This document shows, one piece after another, positions 36,826 to 48,396 of a stretch of 64,000 nucleotides of DNA (positions within the stretch are counted from its first letter, which is position 1; each line of letters opens with the position of its first letter). The DNA is from Strigamia acuminata (Eukaryota > Arthropoda > Chilopoda > Geophilomorpha > Linotaeniidae). The stretch is from positions 620,001-684,000 of the forward strand of contig OX442322.1 in the NCBI GenBank assembly GCA_949358305.1, given 5' to 3'. The notes beneath the pieces were generated by a model. The model saw nothing but the letters and a program-made list of their open reading frames with translations, searched no databases and was not told the DNA's origin. The position numbers were made by a program, and so were the translations under genes.

Positions 36826-38270
36826 TGAAGTGAACCGGAATCTTATTACTAAAACTGACTCACTAAGGATTGCCGTTTATAGGACTTACAAAACTCACTA
36901 TCACTAAAATTTATATTTAGTCTAATTGGCCTAAGTGAATTTAACTAACAAACTAATTTCAAAGAATACAAATGTTTTTCTCTTTTTAAAAAACTCCCAA
37001 TATAGATTTATTCTTAGTCTTGAATAAATCACTAAACTTACAAACAATATACGAAATTACAAAGCTTTCTTAACATTACTTTTTACCGTTAACATAACCA
37101 AAATACTAAACAAAATACTTATCGAAATTAGGAAAATAGGAATAAAATAAAGAAGATGGCGGCGACGGCGCTGGTTTTCCGTCCTCGACGCTGTTTCGTT
37201 CCTCTCCAAATCCTGCGACGGCTGGGCGCTGGATTTCCTCCTTCTCGACTCCGTCTCGTTGGTGGAACGTTCTCGTACGCCGACGGAACGTTTTCCCGAC
37301 GTTTTCTTCAAACGCGACGTCTCACAAACGTCCGCACTCCCACGACTAAATCACCTCGATAAACGATTACCCACACGACTCGGGTCTCTGCTCGGCACGA
37401 CGGCGCGACAGACGACCGTGACGGTGGCGAAAACGTCTCGGTTGCGTTACAGACTGGCCAATTTGCCAACACCCTCGACTCGGATCTCGTGCGGCACGCC
37501 GGCACACACGACAATCTTGACGGCGGGCTGACTAAACGGTCAAATAAATATCTCGTCGCTAATTAAGCGACAAGAAACAAATGTCTCACAACAACAAATT
37601 GATTGTTGCAAGAAGCGGGCTCTCGTGATAACAATTTGGTTATCACAAGAAAATATCTCGTAACAGTGGGTTCACTGTTACAAGAAAATGATGAGTCTTA
37701 AAATCTTGGCAAATTAGCCACAAAATCACAGCAGAGTTTTCAGGTTTTCTGGATGCAATTTCACGTGGTGGTTTCAACAAGGTTTTCAAAATAAGACTGA
37801 AGTGTTTCTGCTAAATTTCCTTATTAGCAGGAAACACTTCCTGTATTGCTTAGCTTGTGGGTGGGTTGCCCTGGCAACCTCCCGCTCAGCTGTTTTCTGC
37901 AGACAGGCAGAGTTCTAAAAATAACTATTAATTAGCTTTTAATCGCTCAATTATGCTGCTGTCATTTTGTGGCACAAAATAATAACAAAACTGCCAATTT
38001 TGGCAACTTTCAAGACTCAAAATAAATTCAACTGGTTTATAATTCAAATGCATATATTTTATTCGATTTACATACAAAATGGTGATCTCAAACTCGAATT
38101 AACTTATTTCGAGATAAAAATGCAAAATAATAATAAAATAAAGCAAACTTTTGCTAAATGCACTAAATAAATAAAATTCGGAATTATTCATTTCTTTTCG
38201 CTTGAAATTGACTTATTTTCAAAGCAATCAAATAAAAATAAAACCTCTCGGTGGCATCCGGGCCACCGCA
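36826..38270 (-). repeat. Gypsy-2 3' LTR (outer, left)
   Basis: 1445 bp. The plus strand starts TGAAGTGAACCGGAATC and ends GGCCACCGCA, so the minus-sense LTR runs TGCGGTGGCC...TTCACTTCA. It is dense in hairpins: the array at 37551-37685, a TGCTAA/TTAGCA-based stem near 37820, GGTTGCC/GGCAACC near 37865, and a terminal GGTGGC/GCCACC. GAAGATGGCGGCGAC near 37152 resembles a YY1/Pho-type site. An 84-codon minus ORF with a hydrophobic C-terminus (37057-37311) starts with TTG and is probably not a gene. Confidence 0.95.
37551..37685. other. Array of four hairpins with constant flanks
   Basis: Four units of 25-30 bp start at 37551, 37584, 37621 and 37656. Each begins TCTC and ends CAAGA, and between lies a stem-loop with a different stem: GTCGCT/AGCGAC, CAACAA/TTGTTG, GTGATAAC/GTTATCAC, GTAACAGTG/CACTGTTAC. 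The array is repeated in the LTRs at 46616-46750 (approximate) and 52530-52664. The only difference I see between LTR copies (T or G) falls in the loop of unit 3. Confidence 0.7.
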
Positions 38271-38310
38271 CTTCCCCTCTTTTTGGGAGGTTTTCCCAAA
38301 ACCGACATCT
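38271..38310 (-). promoter_or_regulatory. Gypsy-2 polypurine tract
   Basis: The minus strand reads CCCAAAAAGAGGGGAAG directly before the 3' LTR, the usual plus-strand priming site. ORF3 ends just upstream. Confidence 0.75.
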
Positions 38311-40749
38311 TTACCAAACAACCCCTTTCGTCTCAGGAATAGCCACGGGAGTTGCATTCTCGGAAATTGAGAATTTTGGCAATCCGCGGGCTGGGCCAGA
38401 CATCATTCCTGTATTGACGTGTAACCAAACGTCACGAATGTCTGCCGTCTTCTTGAGGACATGGTCGTAATTCATTTCGAATTTCTCTTCCTCACTGCTC
38501 GGGGCTCGGCGTACTGCAATGAGTTGGCGGTGACGCGATCGGTATTGCAACTCGCGCACAGATTTTTCAAGCCATTTAAACGCCTCTTTACAAAGAGTGG
38601 AGCTGTTCTTTAACAAAGCTCTCGTGCCATCGGAAAACTTTAACTTGGGGTAATAGTACCTGATTTTGCCGTACTCCATATTTTGGATCATGGAAACGGT
38701 TTGTACTTCCTCTTTTCCGCTGGCGGACGGCCCCACTGAACAGATTCCTGCCTCCGTGGCGTTCGTGGTTGTGGTCAGCGCCCGATACACCGCTGGCACA
38801 TAGGTGACTGACGGCATGTAGGTGACGTAAGGGCGGCTGACTTGAGCAAATGCAGTGGTGGAAGGAGCACTTGCACCTGTTGGTGTTGCCCTTGGTCTGA
38901 ACGGGGCCCCAGCAGGTCTCCACAATGCACAAGCTTGTGCGCCAAACGTCTGCGAGTCTCGACGCTTTTCCATCTCTTCTAATCTCATCGTCCATTCCTG
39001 TCTCAGGCGAATCGCGCTCTGATTGCATGTTTCTCCATTCGCCAGATTTGCATACACCAAATTGCTCCGAAGCAACACCGCATCGTAGAGGATTGACTTC
39101 CAGTTGGTAAGCATTTCAGGTGGAATTCCTAATGGCGTTGTATACAACACAGTATCGCCTATGAACGACGCCTCATCGGTGTAGAATACCCCCGGAAACA
39201 GTAGGCGTTGCTGCACTTTCACCGTTTTCTTCTGGAATTTTTGCAGCCAGCGTTCAGTTTGCTCCCTCAGTGGTACTTGTACAAATTCCCTGGCCAAACG
39301 CTTCATCTCGTTCACCGCTTCATTGAGCTGGGCGGCCTGATATCCATCCAAATTTGTGAGGACCAGTTTCTGGGTGTTCAACGGGTATTTCAAATAACCG
39401 CGCCACAATCTGTAGAAGTCCTTGTCGTAATCTTCTTGGGGTCTCATTGGTTGTTCCCCTGGGCGCAATGCGAGTTCTGGGACCGGAATCGAGTGGTCCA
39501 TCAGTGGAATGGGTCCCTCCATTGGCAACGTGTGTGGATCCACAGTCGGCGCTTTCTTCTTTTTCAAACGATCGGACTCTATCGACTTTTTCGGACGTAA
39601 CATTCTTGGCTTTCCCTTTGCCTTTGGCGGTTTCACTTTCAGCGCCATCAGCTCTTGCAGTTGGGGAGGCGGAGGTGGGGCTTCCAGCTCTATTGATGCC
39701 TCTTGAGTCAAGCTTGGTACCTGAATGGTCATCGTTTCCTCGGGTGAGGATGGTCTTGGTGATGGAGTGTCAGGTACATCCTTGTGTGGTGCTGGACTCT
39801 GGAACACCGACGATTCTTCTCCGCCTGTAGCGACTGCTTCCTTCCCTGCATCCGACGAATACTCCGATTCTTCTGCCTCATCGACAATCACAAAATCCTC
39901 TTGCCACGAGTCGTCCCACTCAACCAACGGGATGATGGGCTCGTCAGGGTCGCAGGTGCCCTTAATCTTGATTAAAAGTGCGTCCTTTTTTGACATCGGC
40001 AGAGTAATTTCGCGTTGAGCCTTCGACCTCGTGTGCGACCTCCTGCATTTTCTTGCTTTCTTTGGTGGCGTAACTTTACGGGCTTCTTCATGCCACTCGA
40101 TGGGAGAATGTCGACTTCTTCTCGAGCGCTGATCTTCGAGACGTTCCCAATCCTTCATCGCTTTAGTTGGAGCATATCGTCTGCGCGGTCGATTTCGGTT
40201 GGTGTTTGCAACTCGATTCCCCACGGCTCCAGTTAGATGCAACTGATGCATCTGAGTCTGCGTTTTTGCGAAATGTTCGGGTGGTGACGTCACAGGCGGG
40301 CATCCTAGCTTTTCCTGCTCTTCTAAAAAAGCTTGTTGCTTGACTATAAATTCTGCCGCTACTGGGTCAGCTTCCGCCTTGATCCTCGCCATAACTCGCT
40401 TAGCAAACTTTTGCCGATTTGTTGCCGGGTCGCAATACACTTCGTAGTCCTTAGCCTCTTCGTAAACCATTGGATATAATTCCGCCAGCAACTCATTGAA
40501 AATGGGTCCATGCGGGTCTTCCAGTTCGGATATGATTTGACGTAAGGCATAAGCTTCCACTGTGTCCCCATGGCAAATTCGCTTCGTGGTTCCCCAATAT
40601 TTTTTAATTTGATTGGTGAGCCACTTCCGGGTTACCCAAGCGTCATATCCTAGTCGCTTGAACACTATTTGAATCTTGTCCGGGATCCTCCCACGGAAGA
40701 TGTTCAATCTAATAATTGCACCTTCTGGAATCGCCTCCCAGGACGCCAT
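38311..40749 (-). CDS. Gypsy-2 ORF3 (812 aa), function unknown
   Basis: From ATG 40749 (MASWEAIPEGAIIRLNIFRG). Residues about 1-165 look globular, 185-245 are Arg/Lys-rich, 260-400 are acidic and Pro/Ser-rich, and 440-620 look like a second helical domain (YDKDFYRLWRGYLKYP, TERWLQKFQKKTVKVQQR). The C-terminus includes QNMEYGKIRYYYPKLKF. There is no signal peptide, no membrane segment and no Cys cluster, so it is neither an envelope nor similar to Gypsy-1 ORF3. It stands in the env position after a 1-kb spacer and stays fully open although gag is broken, which suggests recent function. I do not recognise a family. Confidence 0.7.
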   Translation of the reverse strand: MASWEAIPEGAIIRLNIFRGRIPDKIQIVFKRLGYDAWVTRKWLTNQIKKYWGTTKRICHGDTVEAYALRQIISELEDPHGPIFNELLAELYPMVYEEAKDYEVYCDPATNRQKFAKRVMARIKAEADPVAAEFIVKQQAFLEEQEKLGCPPVTSPPEHFAKTQTQMHQLHLTGAVGNRVANTNRNRPRRRYAPTKAMKDWERLEDQRSRRSRHSPIEWHEEARKVTPPKKARKCRRSHTRSKAQREITLPMSKKDALLIKIKGTCDPDEPIIPLVEWDDSWQEDFVIVDEAEESEYSSDAGKEAVATGGEESSVFQSPAPHKDVPDTPSPRPSSPEETMTIQVPSLTQEASIELEAPPPPPQLQELMALKVKPPKAKGKPRMLRPKKSIESDRLKKKKAPTVDPHTLPMEGPIPLMDHSIPVPELALRPGEQPMRPQEDYDKDFYRLWRGYLKYPLNTQKLVLTNLDGYQAAQLNEAVNEMKRLAREFVQVPLREQTERWLQKFQKKTVKVQQRLLFPGVFYTDEASFIGDTVLYTTPLGIPPEMLTNWKSILYDAVLLRSNLVYANLANGETCNQSAIRLRQEWTMRLEEMEKRRDSQTFGAQACALWRPAGAPFRPRATPTGASAPSTTAFAQVSRPYVTYMPSVTYVPAVYRALTTTTNATEAGICSVGPSASGKEEVQTVSMIQNMEYGKIRYYYPKLKFSDGTRALLKNSSTLCKEAFKWLEKSVRELQYRSRHRQLIAVRRAPSSEEEKFEMNYDHVLKKTADIRDVWLHVNTGMMSGPARGLPKFSISENATPVAIPETKGVVW

Positions 40750-41751
40750 GGCTTGTTCAGTCTATCAAAAGAATGTTATTCAATAAATATTTTCAACATA
40801 ATAACAATTCCTTGTGTGTGTGACATTTATTTTAGCATTTTCGATAAAATATTGTTTTCTAATTTGATTTCGGGCCGCTAGATGGCGTCCCCTCTGCATG
40901 GCATGCGGAGTTTTATCTTTTTGACGAAATTATTTTAGACAATTTTGTCTTTCTGACTCGAAATCTGCCTAATTTTTTCTTTTATCGTTACTTCCTTGTT
41001 TTTGTCACACACTTATCGTTTCTTCCATGTGTGTGTCAATGAGTTTAAGTTTTGTTTCAAACTTCGCCATTTTGGTTCCGTAATTGAACGCAAGATGGCG
41101 TCCGCTCTCATGCTATTTATGGCAATTTTCACTTCGATTCCCGTACCCGCATTTAATTTTTTGTTAAATTTTTCAATTAAACGTATCAAATTTATGCTTT
41201 ATAATTCTTTTTTATGAATCGTTTTGCCTTTTAACTTATGAATAGTAAAGATTCGGACAATTTTTTCCCTTTTACCATTCATTTCTGAGAGTGAGCCTTT
41301 TAATTCTCTGATAAACTTTCTCATTTCTAACTTTGATCACATTGACATACACATTTATGTGAAGGAAACGTTTTCTATCGACTTATTTGTCGCATTTCTA
41401 ATTGAATATTTTTTCAACTTTTGACTACCTTGTCTAAAATTTCCTTTTCTTTCTGACGTTCATCATCCGAACCGTCTGCTTGACGTTCTCGCGACATCTT
41501 TTCCGATTAATCTCCGCTTTTCGTTGTTGTTGGTCGTCGTACACGTTTTCTCCGCTCCAGTTGTGGTTGGTTTCAGTCAAGAATATCCAATTTTGTTTTG
41601 TTTTTGTCAAATATTCTCAGAGCTTTAATAGTTCACACTTGTTGTTTTGGTTAAGTGTCTCGAACTACAGCTGTTCCCTTTGGCGACCAATCACAACGCA
41701 GCGATGACGTCGTCCATTTCCGGACTTCCGAGCGAAGTCCTGACTCTATTT
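40750..41751 (-). other. Gypsy-2 spacer between pol and ORF3
   Basis: 1 kb without a credible ORF, equivalent to the spacer at 21573-22626 of Gypsy-1. It contains CGCTAGATGGCG (near 40877) and CAAGATGGCG (41091-41100). A spliced leader for ORF3 would have its acceptor here, but I could not choose one. Confidence 0.5.
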
Positions 41752-44700
41752 TTAGAGATAATCCGGAGGCTTTATCTTTGCCCTATCGCGAAGTGGGTAT
41801 TGTTTCAAAGCCTTTCTCTTTTCGCGAGAATTCAATTGTTGATATTTCTTTTTGATTTCAACTTTCTTTTCCACTCTCTTTCCCCTCTTTTTGGAAAATG
41901 AAGCAACTTGCTTTTCTTTTCCAAAAACATCATTTTGTGGGGCGATTAGTGGAGTGTCTGCATCACATTTTTCTGCAAACTCATTCGCAGCTTCTGCACC
42001 TTGCACATTTTCTGCATTTGGTGAATTTTCTGCACTTTGTGCACTAGTTGGTGCATTTTCTACGTCTCGTGCGGCATCTTGCACATTTCTGTGCACAGAT
42101 TCCACACTTTCTGCGCCTTGCGCATTGTCATTGTCGTGAACGTTTTCTGCACGTTCTTGATTTTGCATGTCGTCTGCACTTTGTGCATTTGCAATTTCTT
42201 GCGTTTCGACGACTCCACCCAAATCAAAATTGACTTCAAAATTTTGCAAATTTTGCAATTCTGACTGTTTTTGTGTTTCTTGTGCATTAGTTGACGTTTG
42301 CACATTTTCTGCGACTTCCGTACTTGGCACATTTTCTGCCTCTTTCACTACTTCTGAATTCCCCCCTCTTGCTGGAATGTCATCGAATAAGGTGTTTACC
42401 ACCTCAGCATTGGGGTTACTTTTAGTTTGGCCTTTTAACCAAATTTCTTGGTTAAATTCAGGGAAGTAGGGTGACAATTCGGATTTGTGAATTGAGTTAA
42501 AAATTCGATTGTCTTTTAGCCGGCGTAATCTGGCAGCTCCACCCTGATGTATTTGGGTAATAACATAGGGGCCAGTACGCTTGTCCGCAATACTCGCAGA
42601 GATACCAGCTGAGGCTTTTGAGAGCGCGTGGTTTTCTCTCCAAACAAGATCATTAATTTTGAAGTTCTCAAATTTGGCATCATCTTGATGATTGCGCACT
42701 CTCTCTCTTAAGTCTACGATATGCGCCATCATGTGGTGGTACGTGTCGCTTATCACTCTTTGTAATCTTTGGACATACTCGTGGGGCCGTTTTGGGTCAA
42801 TCCGAAGAATTCCATCGAGAACTCTCGGGTCCCAAGGAATACGAAGCTCTCTGCCACAATTGAGATAAGCAGGAGAGTATCCTCGACCCCTTGACTCCGT
42901 TGACCTGATGCTAAACGCTATTTCTCGTAAATACTCGTCCCAGCGGCGGTGCAGGTCAGTAAAAATCGCAATGACGTATTTGATGTCTCTGTTGAGCCTT
43001 TCGACTGGATTGGCTTGCGGATGATACGGTGAAGTGAATTTTGGGATAATTTTGAAACGTTTGCAAAACTCCTTGTAAATTCGAGCTTTGAATTGCGGCC
43101 CATTGTCGGATATTATTTTTAGAGGAAATCCCCAGTCCATGGACGTGTCGTAAACACAGTCAGATATTATTTGGGCTGTGGGGTCCTCCAATGGGTACAA
43201 TTTTGGCCAGTGAGTCGCAACATCCAAAATAACCAAAATATAGTTGTTTCCTTCGATCGTCCGTGGTTTTGGGCCTGTCAAATCAATGCTTAAGCACTCA
43301 AACGGTGCATAAGGCCCAATTTCAGCCGGCTCAACTTTAGCTTTTGGTCGTGGGTTGCACGCCTGGCATCTGACACAGTGCTTGATAAATTTTGCAGTGT
43401 CTCTTTTCATGCCGTCCCAAACATAGACGCAGCGCATCCGATAAAGTGTTCTTGCAATACCGCTATGACTGGCCAATGGGTGGCCGTGCATCAACCAAAG
43501 TACTCGAAATCTTAGCGACTTTGGTACCACGACTTTCAACGCACTACTATCCTCGCCTAGCTCATCAGAAATCGTTGGTTGATATCGCATGAGCAAATCT
43601 TCCTCGAGGATGTGTCTGGTCGCCAATACTTTGAAATTTCTTCTTTCAAGGCGAGTGGTTACGTGTGGTGGGAACTGCTGTGTTTCCAGATAGAATCGGA
43701 TAACTTGACACTGTTTATCTGCCTTTTGTTCAGCTATAAATTCCTCACGAGTGGGTGGAGTGCAGTTTAACTGCTCTGTCACTTTGATGATGAAAGCATT
43801 TGCCATTGCATTGTTGGATGTTGGCATGTAACACCATTGTTTCTCCTCTCGTAGGTCCTGTTTTGTCTCCGCCGTTGGTGCAACATATGAATTACACCAA
43901 TAAGTGACCATTGGGTCGTCAGGTTTTTTCGGCGTCGGCAGCTGATTCCAATTCTTAATTTCCCAAGAATGGATTTCCGTCGGGCAGTAGTGTGTGTCAC
44001 CGTCTGCTTCTCCGCATTCATCGTCACCACTTGTCAAATCTGTTGGCGCACGCGATAATGCATCGGCAAGCACGTTGGTTGGGCCCTTGATGTACTGGAT
44101 TTTAAAGTTGTACGCCATGAGCTCCATTTGCCAGCGGGCAAGGCGGCCGGTAGGCTCATCTAATCCCATGAGCCATTTTAAGGCCTGATGGTCCGTCTGC
44201 ACAGTAAAATGGGTGAATTCCAGGTATTCTCGGAATTTTCGCAACGCCCAAATTACCGCCAGACATTCGAGGTCTGTGACACTGTAATTCAGTTCTGCAG
44301 CCTGGAGACTGCGGCTGACATATACGCAGGGGACCTCGAGTTCCAGGCCGTCGACCATGTTCTTTTGCATTAACGCTGCTCCGAGCCCTTTTTTGCTTGC
44401 GTCGGTGTGGACAATAAATGGACGGGTTAAGTCCGGCAACGCCATCGTTTCAGAGTCAGTGAGTAGCTTTTTGACTTCATCAAACGCTCGTTGGTGATCT
44501 TCTGTCCACACGAAATCAATACCCTTTTTCAAGAGCGGACGCAGGGGCTCGGCCACAGTGGCCAAATCCTTTAAAAGTCTGTGGAAAAAATTCACCATTC
44601 CAAGAAAGCGCTGCAACTCGGTGGGATTGGTGGGCGTTGGAAACTTAGCAATGGCGTCCACTTTTTTCGGGTCTGCGCTTACCCCGTTGACTCCCAAATT

Positions 44701-45725
44701 GTAGCCTAAAAATTTCAGCTCTTTCCGACAAAATTTTGACTTTTCAGGATTCACGTGCAAGCCAGCTCTTTCCAATTTTGATAAGACGTCGTCCACATGG
44801 CGCATGTGCTCTTCGTATGTTTTCGACACGATGACGATGTCATCCAAGTACGCCCAGGCGTATTTGCGATATGCATCGCCGAGCACTTTCTCGATTAGGC
44901 GCTGGAATGTCGTGGGCGCGTTGACAAGCCCAAATGGCATGACATTAAACATTAGGCGCCCAATCGGGCTCCAAAACGCCGTCTTTGGTCTATCTTCTGG
45001 GCGCAACTCAATCTGCCAGTAACCCTTGGTCAGATCTATTGTCGTCACCCAGTTGAACTCTCCTAGTTCTCGCAGAATCTCCGTGATCGTGGGCATTTGG
45101 GGCGGATCATACAAAGTGTGCTCATTTATCGGCCGATAGTCGATGCATAACCGAGGATCTGATCCGGTTTTTGACACTAATACGATCCGCGCAGCATAAT
45201 CTCCCTCCGCATCCGACACAAAACCTTTGTCCTTGAACTCTTGACAGAGTTGGCGCAAAATTTCGCGCTTTTGCGGGTTCCAGCTTCGAAATGGCACTCT
45301 AATGGGTTTTTTTGTGTCCAATTCGATTGTATGCTGCAAAACATGTGTTCTCCCTGGCGTTTTGGTGAGAATTTTCTCATGCTTTCTAAGCACTGCCTCT
45401 AACTGAAGAGCCTCAGTTAGCTGAAGTTTAGCTTCTTCCACCAAGTTGTCTACGCCATTGTCCATTCTCAATCTTGCATTGAAAGCATTGTAACATGTTT
45501 CTTTTGCAAATGTCCGGAATGTTGATTCTGGTTGCTCTAACGTTTTTTCCCATTTATCCAGCACGGACTGCGGAACGTATGGAGTTGGTACTTCCAAAGT
45601 GGTTATGAAATTCCACTTTCCGCTGAGGGGATTCGGCTGGATTCTCATTCTTTTCATGACATCATTCCCCATGAGCATGAAGTGCATCTCATGTGGCAAC
45701 ACCAAAAAATAGTGCAACATCATGC
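41752..45725 (-). CDS. pol: Gypsy-2 Pol, C-terminal part (RT-RNase H-integrase)
   Basis: An open frame of about 1320 codons, continuous to the inverted junction at 45720. RT has YLDDIVIVS (44838-44850 region), RNase H has HTDASKKGLGAALM and QTDHQALKWLMG, and integrase has a zinc domain HGHPLASHSG...CVRCQAC and core residues D in SIDLTGPKP (near 43275), D in ISDNGPQF (near 43105) and E in NPVERLNRD (near 42998). The C-terminal about 250 residues are an acidic Asn/Gln/Ala/Glu-rich tail with NVQ/AEN-like repeats, then basic. The apparent start at 45801 lies in the inverted copy and is not genuine; the protease part is at 47308-48396. Confidence 0.9.
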
Positions 45726-45876
45726 TCATGGGGAATGATGTCATGAAAAGAATGAGAATCCAGCCGAATCCCCTCAGCGGAAAGTGGAATTTCATAACCA
45801 CTTTGGAAGTACCAACTCCATACGTTCCGCAGTCCGTGCTGGATAAATGGGAAAAAACGTTAGAGCAACCAGAATC
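45524..45876. repeat. 157-bp inverted duplication inside Gypsy-2 pol
   Basis: Arms 45524-45680 and 45720-45876 are reverse complements, with a 39-bp spacer. The junction can be explained by a 6-base identity, GCATGA, between the two joined sequences. A 14-bp filler (45877-45890) then joins the internal LTR. Confidence 0.9.
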
Positions 45877-45890
45877 TAATTAAACCTAAG

Positions 45891-47305
45891 TGACTCACTA
45901 AGGATTGCCGTTTATAGGACTTACAAAACTCACTAACACTAAAATTTATATTTAGTCTAATTGGCCTAAGTGAATTTAACTAACAAACTAATTTCAAAGA
46001 ATACAAATGTTTTTCTCCTTTTTAAAAACTCCCAATATAGATTTATTCTTAGTCTTGAATAAATCACTAAACTTACAAACAATATACGAAATTACAAAGC
46101 TTTCTTAACATTACTTTTTACCGTTAACATAATCAAAATACTAAACCAAATACTTATCGAAATTAGGAAAATAGGAATAAAATAAAGAAGATGGCGGCGA
46201 CGGCGCTGGTTTTCCGTCCTCGACGCTGTTTCGTTCCTCTCCAAATCCTGCGACGGCTGGGCGCTGGATTTCCTCCTTCTTGACTCCGTCTCGTTGGTGG
46301 AACGTTCTCGTACGCCGACGGAACGTTTTCCCGACGTTTTCTTCAAACGCGACGTCTCACAAACGTCCGCACTCCCACGACTAAATCACCTCGATAAACG
46401 ATTACCCACACGACTCGGGTCTCTGCTCGGCACGACGGCGCGACAGACGACCGTGACGGTGGCGAAAACGTCTCGGTTACGTTACAGACTGGCCAATTTG
46501 CCAACACCCTCGACTCGGATCTCGTGCGGCACGCCGGCACACACGACAATCTTGACGGCGGGCTGACTAAACGGTCAAATAAATATCTCGTCGCTAATTA
46601 AGCGACAAGAAACAAATGTCTCACAACAACAAATTGATTGTTGCAAGAAGCGGGCTCTCGTGATAACAATGTGGTTATCACAAGAAAATATCTCGTAACA
46701 GTGGGTTCACTGTTACAAGAAAATGATGAGTCTTAAAATCTTGGCAAATTAGCCACAAAATCACAGCAGAGTTTTCAGGTTTTCTGGATGCAATTTCACG
46801 TGGTGGTTTCAACAAGGTTTTCAAAATAAGACTGAAGTGTTTCTGCTAAATTTCCTTATTAGCAGGAAACACTTCCTGTATTGCTTAGCTTGTGGGTGGG
46901 TTGCCCTGGCAACCTCCCACTCAGCTGTTTTCTGCAGACAGGCAGAGTTCTAAAAATAACTATTAATTAGCTTTTAATTGCTCAATTATGCTGCTGTCAT
47001 TTTGTGGCACAAAATAATAACAAAACTGCCAATTTTGGCAACTTTCAAGACTCAAAATAAATTCAACTGGTTTATAATTCAAATGCATATATTTTATTCG
47101 ATTTACATACAAAATGGTGATCTCAAACTCGAATTAACTTATTTCGAGATAAAAATGCAAAATAATAATAAAATAAAGCAAACTTTTGCTAAATGCACTA
47201 AATAAATAAAATTCGGAATTATTCATTTCTTTTCGCTTGAAATTGACTTATTTTCAAAGCGATCAAATAAAAATAAAACCTCTCGGTGGCATCCGGGCCA
47301 CCGCA
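45891..47305 (-). repeat. Internal (third) Gypsy-2 LTR, lacking its last 30 bp
   Basis: 1415 bp, exactly the outer LTR minus 30 bp at its sense 3' end, with no internal indel. It differs from both outer LTRs at about ten positions (for example cactaacact, taatcaaaatac, ttcttgactc, cggttacg), while the outer two differ from each other at only one that I can see. It is preceded in sense by AAG, as the genuine 3' LTR is. Confidence 0.9.
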
Positions 47306-47307
47306 CT

Positions 47308-47501
47308 TTGCTCTAACGTTTTTTCCCATTTATCCAGCACGGACTGCGGAACGTATGGAGTTGGTACTTCCAAAGTGGTTATGAAATTCCACTTTCCGCT
47401 GAGGGGATTCGGCTGGATTCTCATTCTTTTCATGACCTCATTCCCCATGAGCATGAAGTGCATCTCATGTGGCAACACCAAAAAATAGTGCAACATCATG
47501 C
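47308..47501 (-). repeat. Second direct copy of the PR-RT junction segment
   Basis: 194 bp matching 45532-45725 with at least one substitution (gacctc for gacatc, giving NEV instead of NDV). The two direct copies flank the internal LTR and the inverted arm. Confidence 0.9.
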
Positions 47502-48396
47502 CGTGTGTCCATCGGAATAATATTCGAATTGAACCGATTGGTTGAACTTTTTTGTCCGCCGTGTTTATGGCCATGTTAGGCCCAACTTTGGTAATTTTAT
47601 CTTCCAAGCCCATTGCTTTCACTAGCGGCAGTGACACACAACTCCTGTTGGCTCCTGAATCTAATGTTGCGGCTATGCTTCCGCTTTCAGTGAGAATGTC
47701 CATCGTTGTCATTCCTCCAAGTTGTTCGTCGTCGGGGATTAAAGCATTGAAAACTCTAATTTTTGGGCCTTCTTCAGGTGCTATTTTTGGAAGTTCGTAC
47801 AGTAATGGATCCCACACAATTGGTTCAACTGGTGTGTTCATCATCCACGCTGCCTCTGAAGGGTCATTCTCATATGAATTTTTCACATTGGCCCAAAAAA
47901 TTGTCGCTTTGTTCTCCTCATCAAGTCCCACCTCCTTCAGTGCTTGTGTGATTTCATTCACAAAATATGTGTTGTCAACTTCTTTAATTTCCTCACTCTC
48001 AGGAATTGTTGTTAATTCTGATAATGGAAATTGTAATTTGACAATTTTGCCGTCTTCAGGTTTGCAAGTTACTTCATCTTGAGCAACTCGCATTGTCCCT
48101 ATGGCTTCTGGAGGCGTTAATACACAAGGAATCTTTTCCTTTGCAACAAGAGCATTATCAAGTACTTCTTTCTTTTCGACTTTAGGAGATTCTAACTCTG
48201 GTGGCGGAAATCTAATTGACACTATTTCTCCGCCTATGATTTCACAAATCATTTCTCCTTTTCTTTTCCCCGTCTCTGGATCAATAGAGGGTGACACTTC
48301 TTTTACCTCTGCAGTCGTGCCTTCACTTTCCTGCAATTCTTTTGATTTCTTTGGTGGCGCGGGATCCTGATTTACTGGTCCCGCGCTCGCAAGTTT
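47308..48396 (-). CDS. pol: Gypsy-2 Pol, N-terminal part (aspartic protease)
   Basis: A frame opened by a -1 shift at the heptamer 48393-48399. It has no ATG start; the codon near 48336 is TTG. About 260 residues of acidic/Pro-containing linker lead to the protease motif ATLDSGANRSCVSL (near 47660) and the flap/C-terminal segment LVLPHEMHFMLMGN. The coding sequence runs into the internal LTR after KTLEQ, so the protease is cut from the RT. Confidence 0.85.

Noticed and set aside
37057-37311. 84-aa ORF with a hydrophobic C-terminus, repeated in all three Gypsy-2 LTRs.
   Set aside because: It starts with TTG, has no ATG, and its conservation reflects LTR identity. A membrane protein in an LTR would need expression evidence.
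45726-45801. Start of Gypsy-2 RT ORF at 45801.
   Set aside because: The first about 25 codons lie in the inverted copy of pol and are an accident of the rearrangement.
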